Shown one piece after another: positions 51,564 to 59,788 of a DNA stretch of 64,000 nt. This DNA comes from Acidobacteriaceae bacterium. GTDB taxonomy: Bacteria; Acidobacteriota; Terriglobia; Bryobacterales; Bryobacteraceae. Both the position numbers and the translations under genes were made by a program. The notes under the pieces are model-generated. The model saw only the letters and a program-made list of their open reading frames with translations. It ran no database searches and was not told where the DNA came from. How positions within the stretch are numbered: the first letter of the stretch is position 1; every line of letters starts with the position of its first letter. Location of the stretch: assembly GCA_019240475.1 (NCBI GenBank), contig JAFAYI010000013.1:1-64000 (forward strand), read 5' to 3'.

Positions 51564-51599
51564 CCGCTTCCGGCCTCAACCAACATTTAGCGCACTACC
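51564..51599 (-). repeat. Right terminal inverted repeat of cassette A
   Basis: Exact complement of 44168-44203. It starts 5 bp after the stop of the split gene. Confidence 0.9.
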
Positions 51600-51623
51600 G
51601 GGGGTGGGGGTAGTGCGCTAAAT
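51585..51623. repeat. Perfect palindromic junction of cassettes A and B
   Basis: ATTTAGCGCACTACC, GGGGGTGGG, GGTAGTGCGCTAAAT: 15-bp inverted arms around nine bases. It equals the right end of A and left end of B back to back with a shared candidate target copy. A cruciform or strong RNA hairpin could form here. Confidence 0.9.
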
Positions 51624-51635
51624 CTGTGTGGCTGT
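51609..51635 (+). repeat. Left terminal inverted repeat of cassette B
   Basis: GGTAGTGCGCTAAAT followed by CTGTGTGGCTGT; exact complement at 55123-55149. Confidence 0.9.
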
Positions 51636-51658
51636 AATTCGGTAAGATTCATTCTGGA

Positions 51659-52660
51659 ATGAGTCGGGCACAATTTCAACTCGCCTATGACGGGGAGGCT
51701 GTTCGTCGCGGGCTGATGGATGTATACGAACTTGCCCCAGCGCTTCTAGCGATTGGCGACTTGGTCCGAGAGGTCAATCACGAATTGAACCACGACAAGG
51801 CCGAGGTGTCCGTCCAGGTCAAGTCTGATTTTAGGCGTGGATCATTTGAAGTTCTCTTGCTCTTAGATCAAAACCTGATCGCGCAAGCGAAGGACCTCTT
51901 CTCTGGCCAGTTGGCTAACGCCAAGCAGATTCTCGAATTCATTTTCGGCACGGGAGTTGCTTCCGCTGGCGCAGTCGGGGCGGTTAAAGGCCTACTTAGC
52001 CTGTACAAGCAGTTAAAGGGAGCGCAGCCAAAAGAAGTTATTCAGGACCCCTCGAAGCACATCACGATCATTCAACTAGGAGACGGTCAAATCAACGTCG
52101 ATGTGCAGACGGCGGCACTTTACAGCAAAGAAGCAATCCGGTCTTCTCTTGATAAAACCGTCAAGCCAGTAGCTCGACCCGGAATTGATTCACTCGAAGT
52201 AAGGCGCGGCAGGAACGTACTTGAGCAGGTGGCAAAGGGCGATCTTCCTTCCTCGATCCTTGGAACTGAGACCCATAAGCACGCGGTCGAAAGCTTGACG
52301 GCAACAAGCAACACCCGTCCGGTCCTACTCAGGGTAACGAGGGCCAACTTTGAGGACGGCAAGTGGGGGTTTTCAGACGGGAACGCAAAGTTTAATGCGA
52401 GCATCAAAGACTCGGGTTTCAAAAACAAGCTGGACAGCGGGCAGGAGGGATTTTATAAGGGCGACGTCTTACGTGTAGAATTGACCACTATCCAGACGGT
52501 CGATGCCGGCGGCAATTTCAAGTCAGAATATCGCATTGACCGGGTAATTGAGCATATTCATCCGTGGCTACAACGTCCGCTAATCACGCCAGCCGCTACG
52601 CAAGAAGCTCCGAAATTTCCCCGACATGATCCGAAACGCCTGCCGCCATCGCGGGAGTAA
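51659..52660 (+). CDS. Cassette B passenger, unknown, C-terminus overlapping the transposase
   Basis: 333 residues from ATG 51659: QFQLAYDGEAVRRGLMDVYELAPALLAIGDLVREVN, then SDFRRGSFEVLLLLDQNL and a small hydrophobic helix (GTGVASAGAVGAVKGLLSLY). The rest is soluble and charged. I do not recognise the family. The last 22 codons run antisense over the transposase 3' end (65-bp overlap) and are low in quality, so the natural end may have been lost when the transposase gene arrived. Confidence 0.75.
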   Translation: MSRAQFQLAYDGEAVRRGLMDVYELAPALLAIGDLVREVNHELNHDKAEVSVQVKSDFRRGSFEVLLLLDQNLIAQAKDLFSGQLANAKQILEFIFGTGVASAGAVGAVKGLLSLYKQLKGAQPKEVIQDPSKHITIIQLGDGQINVDVQTAALYSKEAIRSSLDKTVKPVARPGIDSLEVRRGRNVLEQVAKGDLPSSILGTETHKHAVESLTATSNTRPVLLRVTRANFEDGKWGFSDGNAKFNASIKDSGFKNKLDSGQEGFYKGDVLRVELTTIQTVDAGGNFKSEYRIDRVIEHIHPWLQRPLITPAATQEAPKFPRHDPKRLPPSRE

Positions 52661-53537
52661 CGCGCAACGTCCGATGCACTCTGACAAAGTTGTACCAAGC
52701 GAAGTACAGTGCAAGCATGGCGTTCAAATTCGCCCATTTCTTTGAAAAGCCGTTCGTCAGTCTAGTGAACCGTCGCATGTGCATCCGCATACTCAGGTTG
52801 GCTCTCTCCACGTGTGATGTGCAGATCTTCTCTGGGCGCGGATTTCCGAATACGGGTGTTGGTATGCACTCCGCAACCTCTCCCGGCGAATAGCGCTGTT
52901 CGGAGTCGGACGAAGCGCGATAGACCTTGATGAGCTGCGCGAAGTCGATGTTTGCGAAGTAATATGCCACGGCGGGAACGTAGGGCGGAAATCCATCAGC
53001 GGTGAGTTGAAACCAATGTTGCGGATTTACCGCGTTCCTAAGCTTTTGCATGAACAGCATGGTGTGAACTCTTGTCCGCCGTCCCAGATGCCACGCCAGA
53101 ACAAGCTTTGTATTGCGCTCGATTCCGACGAAGGTGTACGCATCGCCGATGGTTTCAACTCCCGCTTCATCGGCCCGCTTGTGGCCTTCCTTCTTTTGGA
53201 CGAAGCACCAAAGCTCATCGGCCTCTACATCCTTCACGCGTATGTTGCGAATCTTCTCCGAAAGAAAGCGCTCACAGCGTTCACCGACCAGCACCAGGAG
53301 CTTGAGGATTGTCGTGTGATGAATCTCGGTCAAGCGCTCGACACTCGAAATGCTGTTCCCTTCGAGCAACAGTTTCAGGATTTGCTCTGCCTTATCCATC
53401 GGCAGATACATGTTGTCCAGCGGCTTTTCTCGCGGCTCCAGGAACGTCTTGGAGCACTGGCGGCATTGAAATCTCTGATTGCCTTTGCGATCGCGTCCGT
53501 GGCGTTTGCATTCGGTTCGGCAGTTGTGGCATGTCAC
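52596..53537 (-). CDS. IS1-family transposase, copy 2 (cassette B)
   Basis: 313 residues from GTG 53537. Zinc ribbon CHNC ... CRQC, then the same DDE core as copy 1 (EADELWCFVQKK; LTADGF; HVERANLSMRMHMRRF). The core is almost identical to copy 1, whereas the N-terminal DNA-binding part (CKRHGRDRKGNQRFQC versus CRKFGKRGNRQRYQC) and the last residues differ. It is opposite in orientation to copy 1. Apparently intact. Confidence 0.9.
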   Translation of the reverse strand: MTCHNCRTECKRHGRDRKGNQRFQCRQCSKTFLEPREKPLDNMYLPMDKAEQILKLLLEGNSISSVERLTEIHHTTILKLLVLVGERCERFLSEKIRNIRVKDVEADELWCFVQKKEGHKRADEAGVETIGDAYTFVGIERNTKLVLAWHLGRRTRVHTMLFMQKLRNAVNPQHWFQLTADGFPPYVPAVAYYFANIDFAQLIKVYRASSDSEQRYSPGEVAECIPTPVFGNPRPEKICTSHVERANLSMRMHMRRFTRLTNGFSKKWANLNAMLALYFAWYNFVRVHRTLRVTPAMAAGVSDHVGEISELLA

Positions 53538-53561
53538 TGTGGATCTCCTTGCGATCCACAG
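53537..53561 (-). promoter_or_regulatory. Translation-control hairpin before transposase copy 2
   Basis: On the minus strand CTGTGGATC-GCAAGGA-GATCCACAG: a 9-bp stem whose last base is the first of the GTG start, with AAGGA in the loop. Equivalent to 46670-46692, with one compensated base-pair change. Confidence 0.65.
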
Positions 53562-53712
53562 CCAAAAGCCGGATAATGAGGTTGTCGGACCTACGCGGCT
53601 TCGGCTGTGTAGTTCTAGCCCCGGCAAGGGCGGCAACCCGAGCCGGGGTTTTGCTTAAGTGGCTATATTGGTGGCGGCGGCATACACCGATCACCCCCAT
53701 TCGGATTGAGAT

Positions 53713-53757
53713 AAGGCCCAGGGCGGGTTGAGCGCTTCTGGGCCTTCTGCTTTTTAG
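53713..53757 (+). terminator. Intrinsic terminator
   Basis: AAGGCCCAG, 16-base loop, CTGGGCCTT, then CTGCTTTTTAG. Nine base pairs. It faces right and may originally have served the unknown gene at 51659, now separated from it by the transposase. Confidence 0.7.
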
Positions 53758-53821
53758 CAGCCGATTCTCAATCGCCACAATCAAATTCTAATAGCATATC
53801 GGGTCGATGTAAAGATAAAAA

Positions 53822-53874
53822 CGATAGCCTATCGAATTATTCTTGTTGACATGGACCGATAGCGGTCTTACAGT
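53822..53874 (+). promoter_or_regulatory. Promoter with palindromic operators for the 53896 gene
   Basis: TTGACA (53846-53851), 17 bases, TACAGT (53869-53874). CGATAG-C-CTATCG (53822-53834) lies just upstream, and GACCG-ATAG-CGGTC (53854-53867) fills the spacer. Both contain CGATAG, which points to one repressor, perhaps the gene's own product. Confidence 0.65.
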
Positions 53875-53895
53875 TAATACGGAGGCACCTTGAGC

Positions 53896-55086
53896 ATGAG
53901 CGATACCGCACATGTTGAACCCGCAAAGAGCAGAAAACTAAGAAGCCCCGGCTATCCATCTATCGACCTTGGCACCGCGCTGAAGCGAGCGGAGACTTTT
54001 TACGACAAGGAGCGCCGAAATTCGGCTCCCCTTCGGATCGCAGCTCAGCACTGGGGAACGACTGAGAAAAGCAGCACGGGGCTGTTGACGGTTGCGGCAA
54101 TGAAAAGCTTTGGCTTGCTGATTGAGGCGGAGGGTGCGGACCGGCGATTGCAATTGTCAGAATTGGCTTTACGAATCGTGCTCGACAAAAGGGACCCCTC
54201 TCCCGAGCGGGACGCTGCTATCAAGAGAGCCGCTCTAATGCCCAAACTCCATCAGATGCTATGGTCTAAGTACGGCACCAATTTACCGTCTGGCAGCAAT
54301 CTGGCGCACGAACTTGTCTTCGATTGGAGGTTCAACGAGAACTCGGTCCAGGATTTTATTCGGGAGTACAAAGCGACGATTAACTTTGCAAAACTCGGGG
54401 AATCTGATAAGCTATCGGGTGAGGAAAACGATAACGCAGTCCGCGACGACGTCCACGATGATGAGGAGGTGTCACTGGGGGTTGGAGACTACGTCCAATG
54501 GGAATCCCAAGGGACTCTTCAGTTTCCCGTCCCCAAACGGATTCGTGAAATCTCCGAGGATCAGAAGTGGGCATTTGTGGAAGGAAGTAACACGGGACTA
54601 CCGATGGAAGAGTTAAGCAAGGTAGACGCGCCCCCGCCTTCGGTTCAGGCAGCGCGTACCCCTCCCCGTCCGCGCACGATAGCCGAAGCTCAAGAGATGT
54701 TCGGTGGTATCTCCAAGCCCGCAACACTCATCAGCCAGGACGTGTTCTCGCTGCGGGAGGGACCGGTGACCATTCAGTGGCCGTTGAATCTGAGCAGAGA
54801 GAGCTTTCAGGATTTGAGCGATTGGCTCGAAATTGTTAAAAGAAAGATCGCCCGCTCAGTGATCGACCGTCGCGCGAGAATCGTCCGAGCCGTAACGAAC
54901 AGATGCAAAGAATGTACAGTGCAGTTCGATGACGACGCGGGTGAATTTGTTCGCTTTAACATCAAGGACAAACAAGGCAACATCCTCACGAATGCATCGC
55001 CCCATCTCACTTCCGATGAGATCGACCGCTGGACCGAGGCAGAGCTTGACCGCGTAATCGTGAATCTAACCGGCGGAAAACTGTGA
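53896..55086 (+). CDS. Cassette B passenger, unknown, possibly self-regulating
   Basis: 396 residues from ATG 53896, ten bases after GGAGG; TTG 53890 is also possible. The N-terminal ~100 residues (YPSIDLGTALKRAETFYDKERR ... RIAAQHWGTTEKSSTGLLTVAAMKSFGLLI) look like a winged-helix-type DNA-binding module. A middle acidic linker and a C-terminal region (VTIQWPLNLSRESFQDLSDWLEIVKRKI) follow. I know such proteins only as uncharacterised genes of mobile regions. The strong promoter with CGATAG palindromes suggests autorepression. Confidence 0.75.
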   Translation: MSDTAHVEPAKSRKLRSPGYPSIDLGTALKRAETFYDKERRNSAPLRIAAQHWGTTEKSSTGLLTVAAMKSFGLLIEAEGADRRLQLSELALRIVLDKRDPSPERDAAIKRAALMPKLHQMLWSKYGTNLPSGSNLAHELVFDWRFNENSVQDFIREYKATINFAKLGESDKLSGEENDNAVRDDVHDDEEVSLGVGDYVQWESQGTLQFPVPKRIREISEDQKWAFVEGSNTGLPMEELSKVDAPPPSVQAARTPPRPRTIAEAQEMFGGISKPATLISQDVFSLREGPVTIQWPLNLSRESFQDLSDWLEIVKRKIARSVIDRRARIVRAVTNRCKECTVQFDDDAGEFVRFNIKDKQGNILTNASPHLTSDEIDRWTEAELDRVIVNLTGGKL

Positions 55087-55122
55087 CACTGGGCGGCCCG
55101 CACTGTCGAGGCCGCCACCAAG

Positions 55123-55149
55123 ACAGCCACACAGATTTAGCGCACTACC
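55123..55149 (-). repeat. Right terminal inverted repeat of cassette B
   Basis: Exact complement of 51609-51635; followed by GGGGGTGGG and then GGTAGTGCCTGAAAAG. Confidence 0.9.
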
Positions 55150-55700
55150 GGGGGTGGGGGTAGTGCCTGAAAAGTGCGTTGACGCCGATGTTAGAAACGG
55201 CCTCACGCGTGTGAACCGGGGTGAATTCCCATGTAGGCCCCGCCCCGAAGAGGTTTCGAACCCTCTAAGACAAGGTGATTGTTGGCGGCCACCGCTGCGA
55301 CGCGGTATTCCTGTCCGGAAATGATATGAGTCACTGCGCTTTGCTAACCACAACTTACCAAGTCTCGGGCCGGCGGGGCGGAGTTCTACTCGGGGCCGCG
55401 GACCGCGCGTTCTGCGAACCATTATTTAAATCCGCGGCGGCGTGGAGGAAATTGCAACGTGAAATCACTGTAGACCCAAACGTGAGCATGGTCGTATAGC
55501 TTTCGCAAATCTTCCTTGTACGCTCCTTTTTAGCCCCACGGCTGCATATCGCTGTCGATCTCAGCAAAGGAGATCCCGCGCCCGCCCCGATTCCAGAGCC
55601 TGGAAGAGGAGACTAGTACGCCAGCCAGAATGGCATGGTCAAAGGCTTTTGCGCAACTTTAGTTAACGCTAACCGATTGGCCTAATCCAGCATTTCGTCG
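55150..55700. other. Accessory stretch without a convincing gene
   Basis: 550 bp between cassette B and the nuclease-like gene. It starts with GGGGGTGGG and GGTAGTGC. A 74-codon frame at 55275-55499 (LLGAADRAFCEPLFKSAAAWRKLQREI) is open but unsupported and may be a decayed remnant. GAGGTTTCGAACCCTC at ~55250 resembles a tRNA T-arm but no tRNA surrounds it. Confidence 0.5.
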
Positions 55701-56147
55701 TCAAAAGCAAACATCCGAACGCATGAGCGCGGCTACTTCCTTGAGGACAGACGGAATAGCGGACAACTCCTTGCTGATGCTCTGTATGTACTTGTGAGCG
55801 AGCTGATGTGCATCTTCGGCCTGGCGCTTATCCAATTGGCCGTTTTCTTCTGCCCACCGAATGTACCGATGGATTCCGGGGCCATCGACGGGTTTACACC
55901 TGGACTGGATCGAGTGAAGCGCCTCGGGCGAGAGGCTGGAATAAAGATCTCGATAGACCCAGCCTTTTTCCGGTGTGATTAACAAGCCAAACGGGTACTG
56001 CATGCCGACCATGTACTGTTTGAGCGCCTGTTCGGTATGTGGAAGGTCAGTCATGACGACTTTGGCTTCAATGACCATCACGCGGCCGTCCGGGGTGGTA
56101 ATGAGGATGTCCGGCTGAAACGCCATCAAAGTTGAACCCGCATTCAA
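55701..56147 (-). CDS. Small PD-(D/E)xK-like nuclease-fold protein
   Basis: 148 residues (ATG 56124 possible). FQPDILITTPDGRVMVIEAKVVMTD carries Pro-Asp and Glu-Ala-Lys spaced as in PD-(D/E)xK nucleases and the HsdR N-terminal family. QALKQYMVGMQYPFGLLITPEKGWVYRDLY follows, like the end of that domain. A helical tail comes after. It lacks the usual first helix of the fold, so it could be a truncated gene. It lies at the right border of the accessory region. Confidence 0.6.
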   Translation of the reverse strand: MNAGSTLMAFQPDILITTPDGRVMVIEAKVVMTDLPHTEQALKQYMVGMQYPFGLLITPEKGWVYRDLYSSLSPEALHSIQSRCKPVDGPGIHRYIRWAEENGQLDKRQAEDAHQLAHKYIQSISKELSAIPSVLKEVAALMRSDVCF

Positions 56148-56266
56148 TTTAGCAGAATTCGGGGATTTCTTATCGAGGACCTATCGTTCTTCCAATTTAG
56201 ACGGGGCGCCGAGAACTCAACTTCGGTCCGTATCTTGCCGATACGCGGAAGAGAGGCGCCTGGCAG

Positions 56267-58135
56267 ATGTTAGCAGCCCATTACGATTACCGTCTGGTTG
56301 CGCTTTCCATATTCATCGCGATCTTTGCGGCATACGCGGCGGTGGGATTGGCCGAGCGCGTGACGGCGGCCAAAGGGGGGTGGAAAGGCGCGTGGATTGC
56401 CGGCGGGGCATGTGCGATGGGCCTGGCGATCTGGTCCATGCACTATGTCGGCATGCTCGCGTTCGAGCTGCCGGTGGCAATTCGGTACGACATCGGCCTG
56501 GTGCTCGCCTCCATGATCGCGGCGATTGGGGCTTCGGCAATTGCATTGGTCTTCGTCAGCCAGGAGAGCCTGAGCCGCCTGCAACTGAGTTGCGGCGCGA
56601 TCGCCATGGGCTCGGGCATCGCCGGCATGCATTACATCGGCATGGCGGCCATGCGGATGACCTGCACGTGCAGCTACGACTGGCGGGTGGTGGCGCTTTC
56701 GGTCGCGATCGCCATAATCGTTTCAGGCATCGCATTGACGGCGCTGCGAATGCGTTCGAAATTGATCGGCCTTCGCAAGATCGCGGCCGGAGTTCTGTTG
56801 GGCCTGGCGATCAGCTCCATGCACTATACCGGGATGGCGGCGGCCCACTTTTCGCGGTCGGATCGTCCTCTGATCCTGGCGGGCACGGCCAATATCTCAT
56901 GGGTGGGCGGCGTGGCGATCGCGACCGGAACCTTATTGCTGCTTGCGATCACGGTATTGACATCGCTGGCCGGCGAGCGATTCTCGGCGCAATCTTCGCG
57001 GCTATATTCGACCGAAGAACGCTACCGCGTCCTGTTCGAACGCAGCGTGGCCGGGATCTATATCGCGCGGCTGGATGGAACCGTGGTGGACATGAACCAG
57101 ACCTGCGTGGACCTGCTCGGCTACGAGCGCCGCGAGGACGTGATCGGGAAAAAAGTTCGCACGGTGCATCTTTCCGAAGAGATGGCCCGGACGTATGTCG
57201 AGCTTCTTGTAACACAGAAGCAGTTTCCGCCGCGCGAGATGAAGCTCATCCGGACCGATGGGTCGCTGGTGTGGGTATTGCTGAGCGCGACCTTGCTCGA
57301 ATTCCGGGATGGCGGGCCGCCGGAGATTCAGGGCATGCTGCTCGGCATCGAGGCGCTGAAGCACACCGAAGACGAGCTGCGATTGGCGAAGTATTCGGCC
57401 GAATCGGCAAGCTTGGCGAAGACGCAATTTCTCGCCAATATGAGTCATGAGCTGCGCACGCCGCTGAACGGGGTGCTGGGGATGACGCAACTGCTGAATG
57501 AGACGCCTTTGTCGGGCGAGCAGAAGGAATATCTGGAGTTGGCAAACAGCTCGGCGAAGATGCTTCTGGGGTTGATCGATCACATTCTGGAGTTTTCGAG
57601 AACGGAAGCGGGGCAGGCCATCACTTCGAGCGAAGAGTTCGATCTCAGAAAAGTGTTGCGCGAGGAGGTGAGCTGGGGCGCGCCGTTCGCGAGCGAGAAA
57701 CGCATCCGGATGCGCTGCGAGGTTTCGCCGGATGTCGCCGAGAGGTTCTGGGGCGAGCCGCGATGGATTCGTCAAATTCTCTCGGGCCTGCTGAGCAACG
57801 CGCTGCGATTTACATCGCGCGGGGAGATCGCGGTCACGGTTTCGGCGCGGACTCCGGCCCAGGCGAATCAGACCGTGGCGATCGCGGTGCGCGATACGGG
57901 CGTAGGCATAGCGCCGGACAAACAGCTCGCTATTTTCGAACCTTTCACCCAGGCGGACGATTCGAACACGCGGAGCGTTGGAGGAGCGGGGCTCGGGTTG
58001 TCGCTGGTGCGCAACTTAGCGAAGGCGATGGGAGGCCAGGTCTCGCTCGAAAGCCAGCCGGGGACCGGGAGCGTTTTCTCCGTCACTCTGCCGTTGCGGA
58101 CGCAGCCGGCCGAGATCGTCAGGCCCGCGGCGTGA
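56267..58135 (+). CDS. MHYT-PAS sensor histidine kinase
   Basis: 622 residues. Residues 1-~245 form the MHYT integral-membrane sensor with its three motifs (SMHYVGMLAF, GMHYIGMAAM, SMHYTGMAAAHF), proposed to bind metal and sense gases such as O2, CO or NO. A PAS domain follows (~255-375; RYRVLFERSVAGIYIARLDGTVVDMN), then HisKA with the phospho-His in NMSHELRTPLNGVLGM. The HATPase has DTGVGIAPDKQLAIFEPFTQ and GGAGLGLSLV. There is no receiver domain and no adjacent regulator gene. Confidence 0.93.
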   Translation: MLAAHYDYRLVALSIFIAIFAAYAAVGLAERVTAAKGGWKGAWIAGGACAMGLAIWSMHYVGMLAFELPVAIRYDIGLVLASMIAAIGASAIALVFVSQESLSRLQLSCGAIAMGSGIAGMHYIGMAAMRMTCTCSYDWRVVALSVAIAIIVSGIALTALRMRSKLIGLRKIAAGVLLGLAISSMHYTGMAAAHFSRSDRPLILAGTANISWVGGVAIATGTLLLLAITVLTSLAGERFSAQSSRLYSTEERYRVLFERSVAGIYIARLDGTVVDMNQTCVDLLGYERREDVIGKKVRTVHLSEEMARTYVELLVTQKQFPPREMKLIRTDGSLVWVLLSATLLEFRDGGPPEIQGMLLGIEALKHTEDELRLAKYSAESASLAKTQFLANMSHELRTPLNGVLGMTQLLNETPLSGEQKEYLELANSSAKMLLGLIDHILEFSRTEAGQAITSSEEFDLRKVLREEVSWGAPFASEKRIRMRCEVSPDVAERFWGEPRWIRQILSGLLSNALRFTSRGEIAVTVSARTPAQANQTVAIAVRDTGVGIAPDKQLAIFEPFTQADDSNTRSVGGAGLGLSLVRNLAKAMGGQVSLESQPGTGSVFSVTLPLRTQPAEIVRPAA

Positions 58136-58172
58136 TGCTGAACGGTGGTTCGGCCAACTCCGCGCCGATGGG

Positions 58173-58358
58173 CTAACGGGAGCGATCTTCGAGGCGGGCC
58201 GGCTCGGAGGCCCGGTCTGCCCCTATAAGCTGCTTGACCTGTTCGAGCTCTCGGTTCAGACGCGCCCCTCGGCGGGCCAAGCTGATGACGTAAAGCAGCA
58301 CGATCAGCCAGGCGGCCAGGAAGCCGTAAAACATAAATGTGAAATTGCGTGCGTCCAT
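58173..58358 (-). CDS. ccmD: CcmD-like small membrane protein
   Basis: 61 residues with one membrane helix (FMFYGFLAAWLIVLLYVISLARR) and a charged tail. Position directly after ccmC and the size fit CcmD, which helps release haem-loaded CcmE from CcmABC. The sequence itself is weakly conserved, so position carries most of the weight. Confidence 0.75.
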   Translation of the reverse strand: MDARNFTFMFYGFLAAWLIVLLYVISLARRGARLNRELEQVKQLIGADRASEPARLEDRSR

Positions 58359-58367
58359 AGATTTTCC

Positions 58368-59054
58368 TTAGGCGGCGTTGGCGATACGGCGAAGCGAATC
58401 GATTTCGCGCGCGGTTGCTTCCTGCCGGGTTCGAATCAACACCAGTGCGATGGCGATCATGAGAATGGCGGCGAAATTGAGATAGAGCATCTGTTCCATG
58501 GCGGGGTCGATGCGACCGCCGCCGGTTCTGATACTGAGGACCGGGCCTGGATGCTGGGTGCGAAACCACTCGATGGATTTCCAAACAATCACGACGTCGA
58601 TACAGCCGAAGACACACAGGGCCGCCGACAGGCGCGCGCGCTGGGTGGGCTCGTCGATGGCGCGCCGCAACATGAGATAGCCGCTAAAAATCAGGACGCA
58701 GACGAGGGCCGATGTGAGCCGGTAATCCCAGGTCCACCAGATGCCCCAGATGACGCGCGCCCAGATGCTGCCGGTGACGATGTTGACGACCGAGAAGACC
58801 ACCGACACCTCGACGACCGAGGCGGCCAGCGAGTCGTAGCGGAAGTTGCCGAAGCTGAGATAGGCGAGGCTCAGAAGCAGCGCGGCGAAATAGCCGATCA
58901 TTCCGGTGATAGCCGCGGGCACGTGGAAAAAGATGATGCGGTAGATGGCGCCCTGCAAGGCTTCGTCGGGCAACACAAGAAAAATACGGTAGAGATTGAA
59001 GGCCAATAGCACGCCGGCGGCAACGGCCAAGGCGACGACAAACTTGTCTCGCAT
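58368..59054 (-). CDS. ccmC: Haem exporter/handling protein CcmC
   Basis: 228 residues, six membrane helices and the tryptophan-rich haem motif WARVIWGIWWTWDYRLTS. Conserved periplasmic histidines are visible (FFHVPAAI; RTQHPGP). It loads haem onto CcmE in System I cytochrome c maturation. Located between ccmB and ccmD. Confidence 0.92.
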   Translation of the reverse strand: MRDKFVVALAVAAGVLLAFNLYRIFLVLPDEALQGAIYRIIFFHVPAAITGMIGYFAALLLSLAYLSFGNFRYDSLAASVVEVSVVFSVVNIVTGSIWARVIWGIWWTWDYRLTSALVCVLIFSGYLMLRRAIDEPTQRARLSAALCVFGCIDVVIVWKSIEWFRTQHPGPVLSIRTGGGRIDPAMEQMLYLNFAAILMIAIALVLIRTRQEATAREIDSLRRIANAA

Positions 59055-59107
59055 ACGAATATTCTATTTTCGCCTAGTCCGTTGATTCCTGGCACGGCGG
59101 GCTCTCG

Positions 59108-59788
59108 CTAGTTGACCAGGATGGTTTCGGCGAGAGCCATCGCGAGCGCAGTAAAGACGATGTCGAAGACAAGCAGCACGCGGCCCCATAGCAGTTCGTA
59201 GGAGCCCAGGGGGCGATTGGAAAACAAAGCGTTGGTGATTTCGATGGCGGCGATCAGGAGCGGGATCAGGAGCGGGTAGATGATGACGGGCAGCATGAGC
59301 TCGCGCAGCCGCAGATTGACGGTTAGGGCGCCGAACACGGCGCCGATTACAGAGATGCCCCAGGTGGCGAGAACGCAAAGCGCCGCCAACTCGAGCGGGC
59401 GCAGCCACCAGCGGACGTCATAGAAGATGCCGAAGACGAATAGAGAGAGGAACTCCACGGCGAGAAGCATCAGGAGATTGGCGAAGCTTTTCCCGAGCAG
59501 GAGGCTGGCGCCGGAGACAGCGGAAGAGAGCAGCGTATCGAGACAATCGTTCGGCAACTCGCGGGCGAATCCGCGATTGAAGATGAGGGCGCCGGCGAAG
59601 GCGAAGACGAGCCAGAGTAATCCGCCGCCGATTTCGCGCGTGGCGTCGGCGCCGGGATCGAAAGCGAAGCTGAACAGAAGCAGGATCACGACCGCGAATG
59701 CGCCGGCCGCGTTGATGGATTCCTTGGTACGCAGTTCGATGGCCAAGTCTTTCCTGGCGACCGAAAGCGCTTGGGCCAGCGATTTCAC
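59108..59788 (-). CDS. ccmB: Haem-exporter membrane protein CcmB
   Basis: 226 residues from GTG 59788, which overlaps the ccmA stop (GTGA). Six hydrophobic segments, family motifs ARKDLAIELRTKESINA and LLWLVFAFAGALIFNRGFARE, and a conserved PVIIYPLLIPLLIA. It pairs with the CcmA ATPase. Confidence 0.93.
   Translation of the reverse strand: MKSLAQALSVARKDLAIELRTKESINAAGAFAVVILLLFSFAFDPGADATREIGGGLLWLVFAFAGALIFNRGFARELPNDCLDTLLSSAVSGASLLLGKSFANLLMLLAVEFLSLFVFGIFYDVRWWLRPLELAALCVLATWGISVIGAVFGALTVNLRLRELMLPVIIYPLLIPLLIAAIEITNALFSNRPLGSYELLWGRVLLVFDIVFTALAMALAETILVN

Larger units (their letters stand above)
44168..51599. mobile_element. Cassette A: putative IS1-family transposon with passenger genes
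   Basis: A 7.4-kb segment bounded by a perfect 36-bp inverted repeat (44168-44203 and 51564-51599) beginning GGTAGTGCGCTAAAT. GGGGGTGGG lies at both outer edges (44160-44168 and 51600-51608), matching the ~9-bp target duplications made by IS1-family elements. It holds one IS1-family transposase gene, a candidate small RNA, a toxin-antitoxin operon, tRNA-Tyr, unknown genes and a nested IS1595-type element. The content is visibly less GC-rich than the flanks. Assigning mobility to the resident transposase is an inference from the shared ends of cassette B. Confidence 0.65.
51609..55149. mobile_element. Cassette B: second putative IS1-family transposon with passenger genes
   Basis: 3.5 kb bounded by a perfect 27-bp inverted repeat (51609-51635 and 55123-55149). 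The outer 15 bases equal those of cassette A; the inner part differs. GGGGGTGGG lies on both sides (51600-51608 and 55150-55158). It holds one IS1-family transposase (copy 2) and two unknown genes. Beyond the right copy the sequence again begins GGTAGTGC before diverging, perhaps an older element end. Confidence 0.65.

Noticed and set aside
55235..55265. tRNA fragment (T-arm-like sequence)
   Set aside because: Only a stem-loop like a T-arm is visible; no acceptor, anticodon arm or CCA accompanies it.
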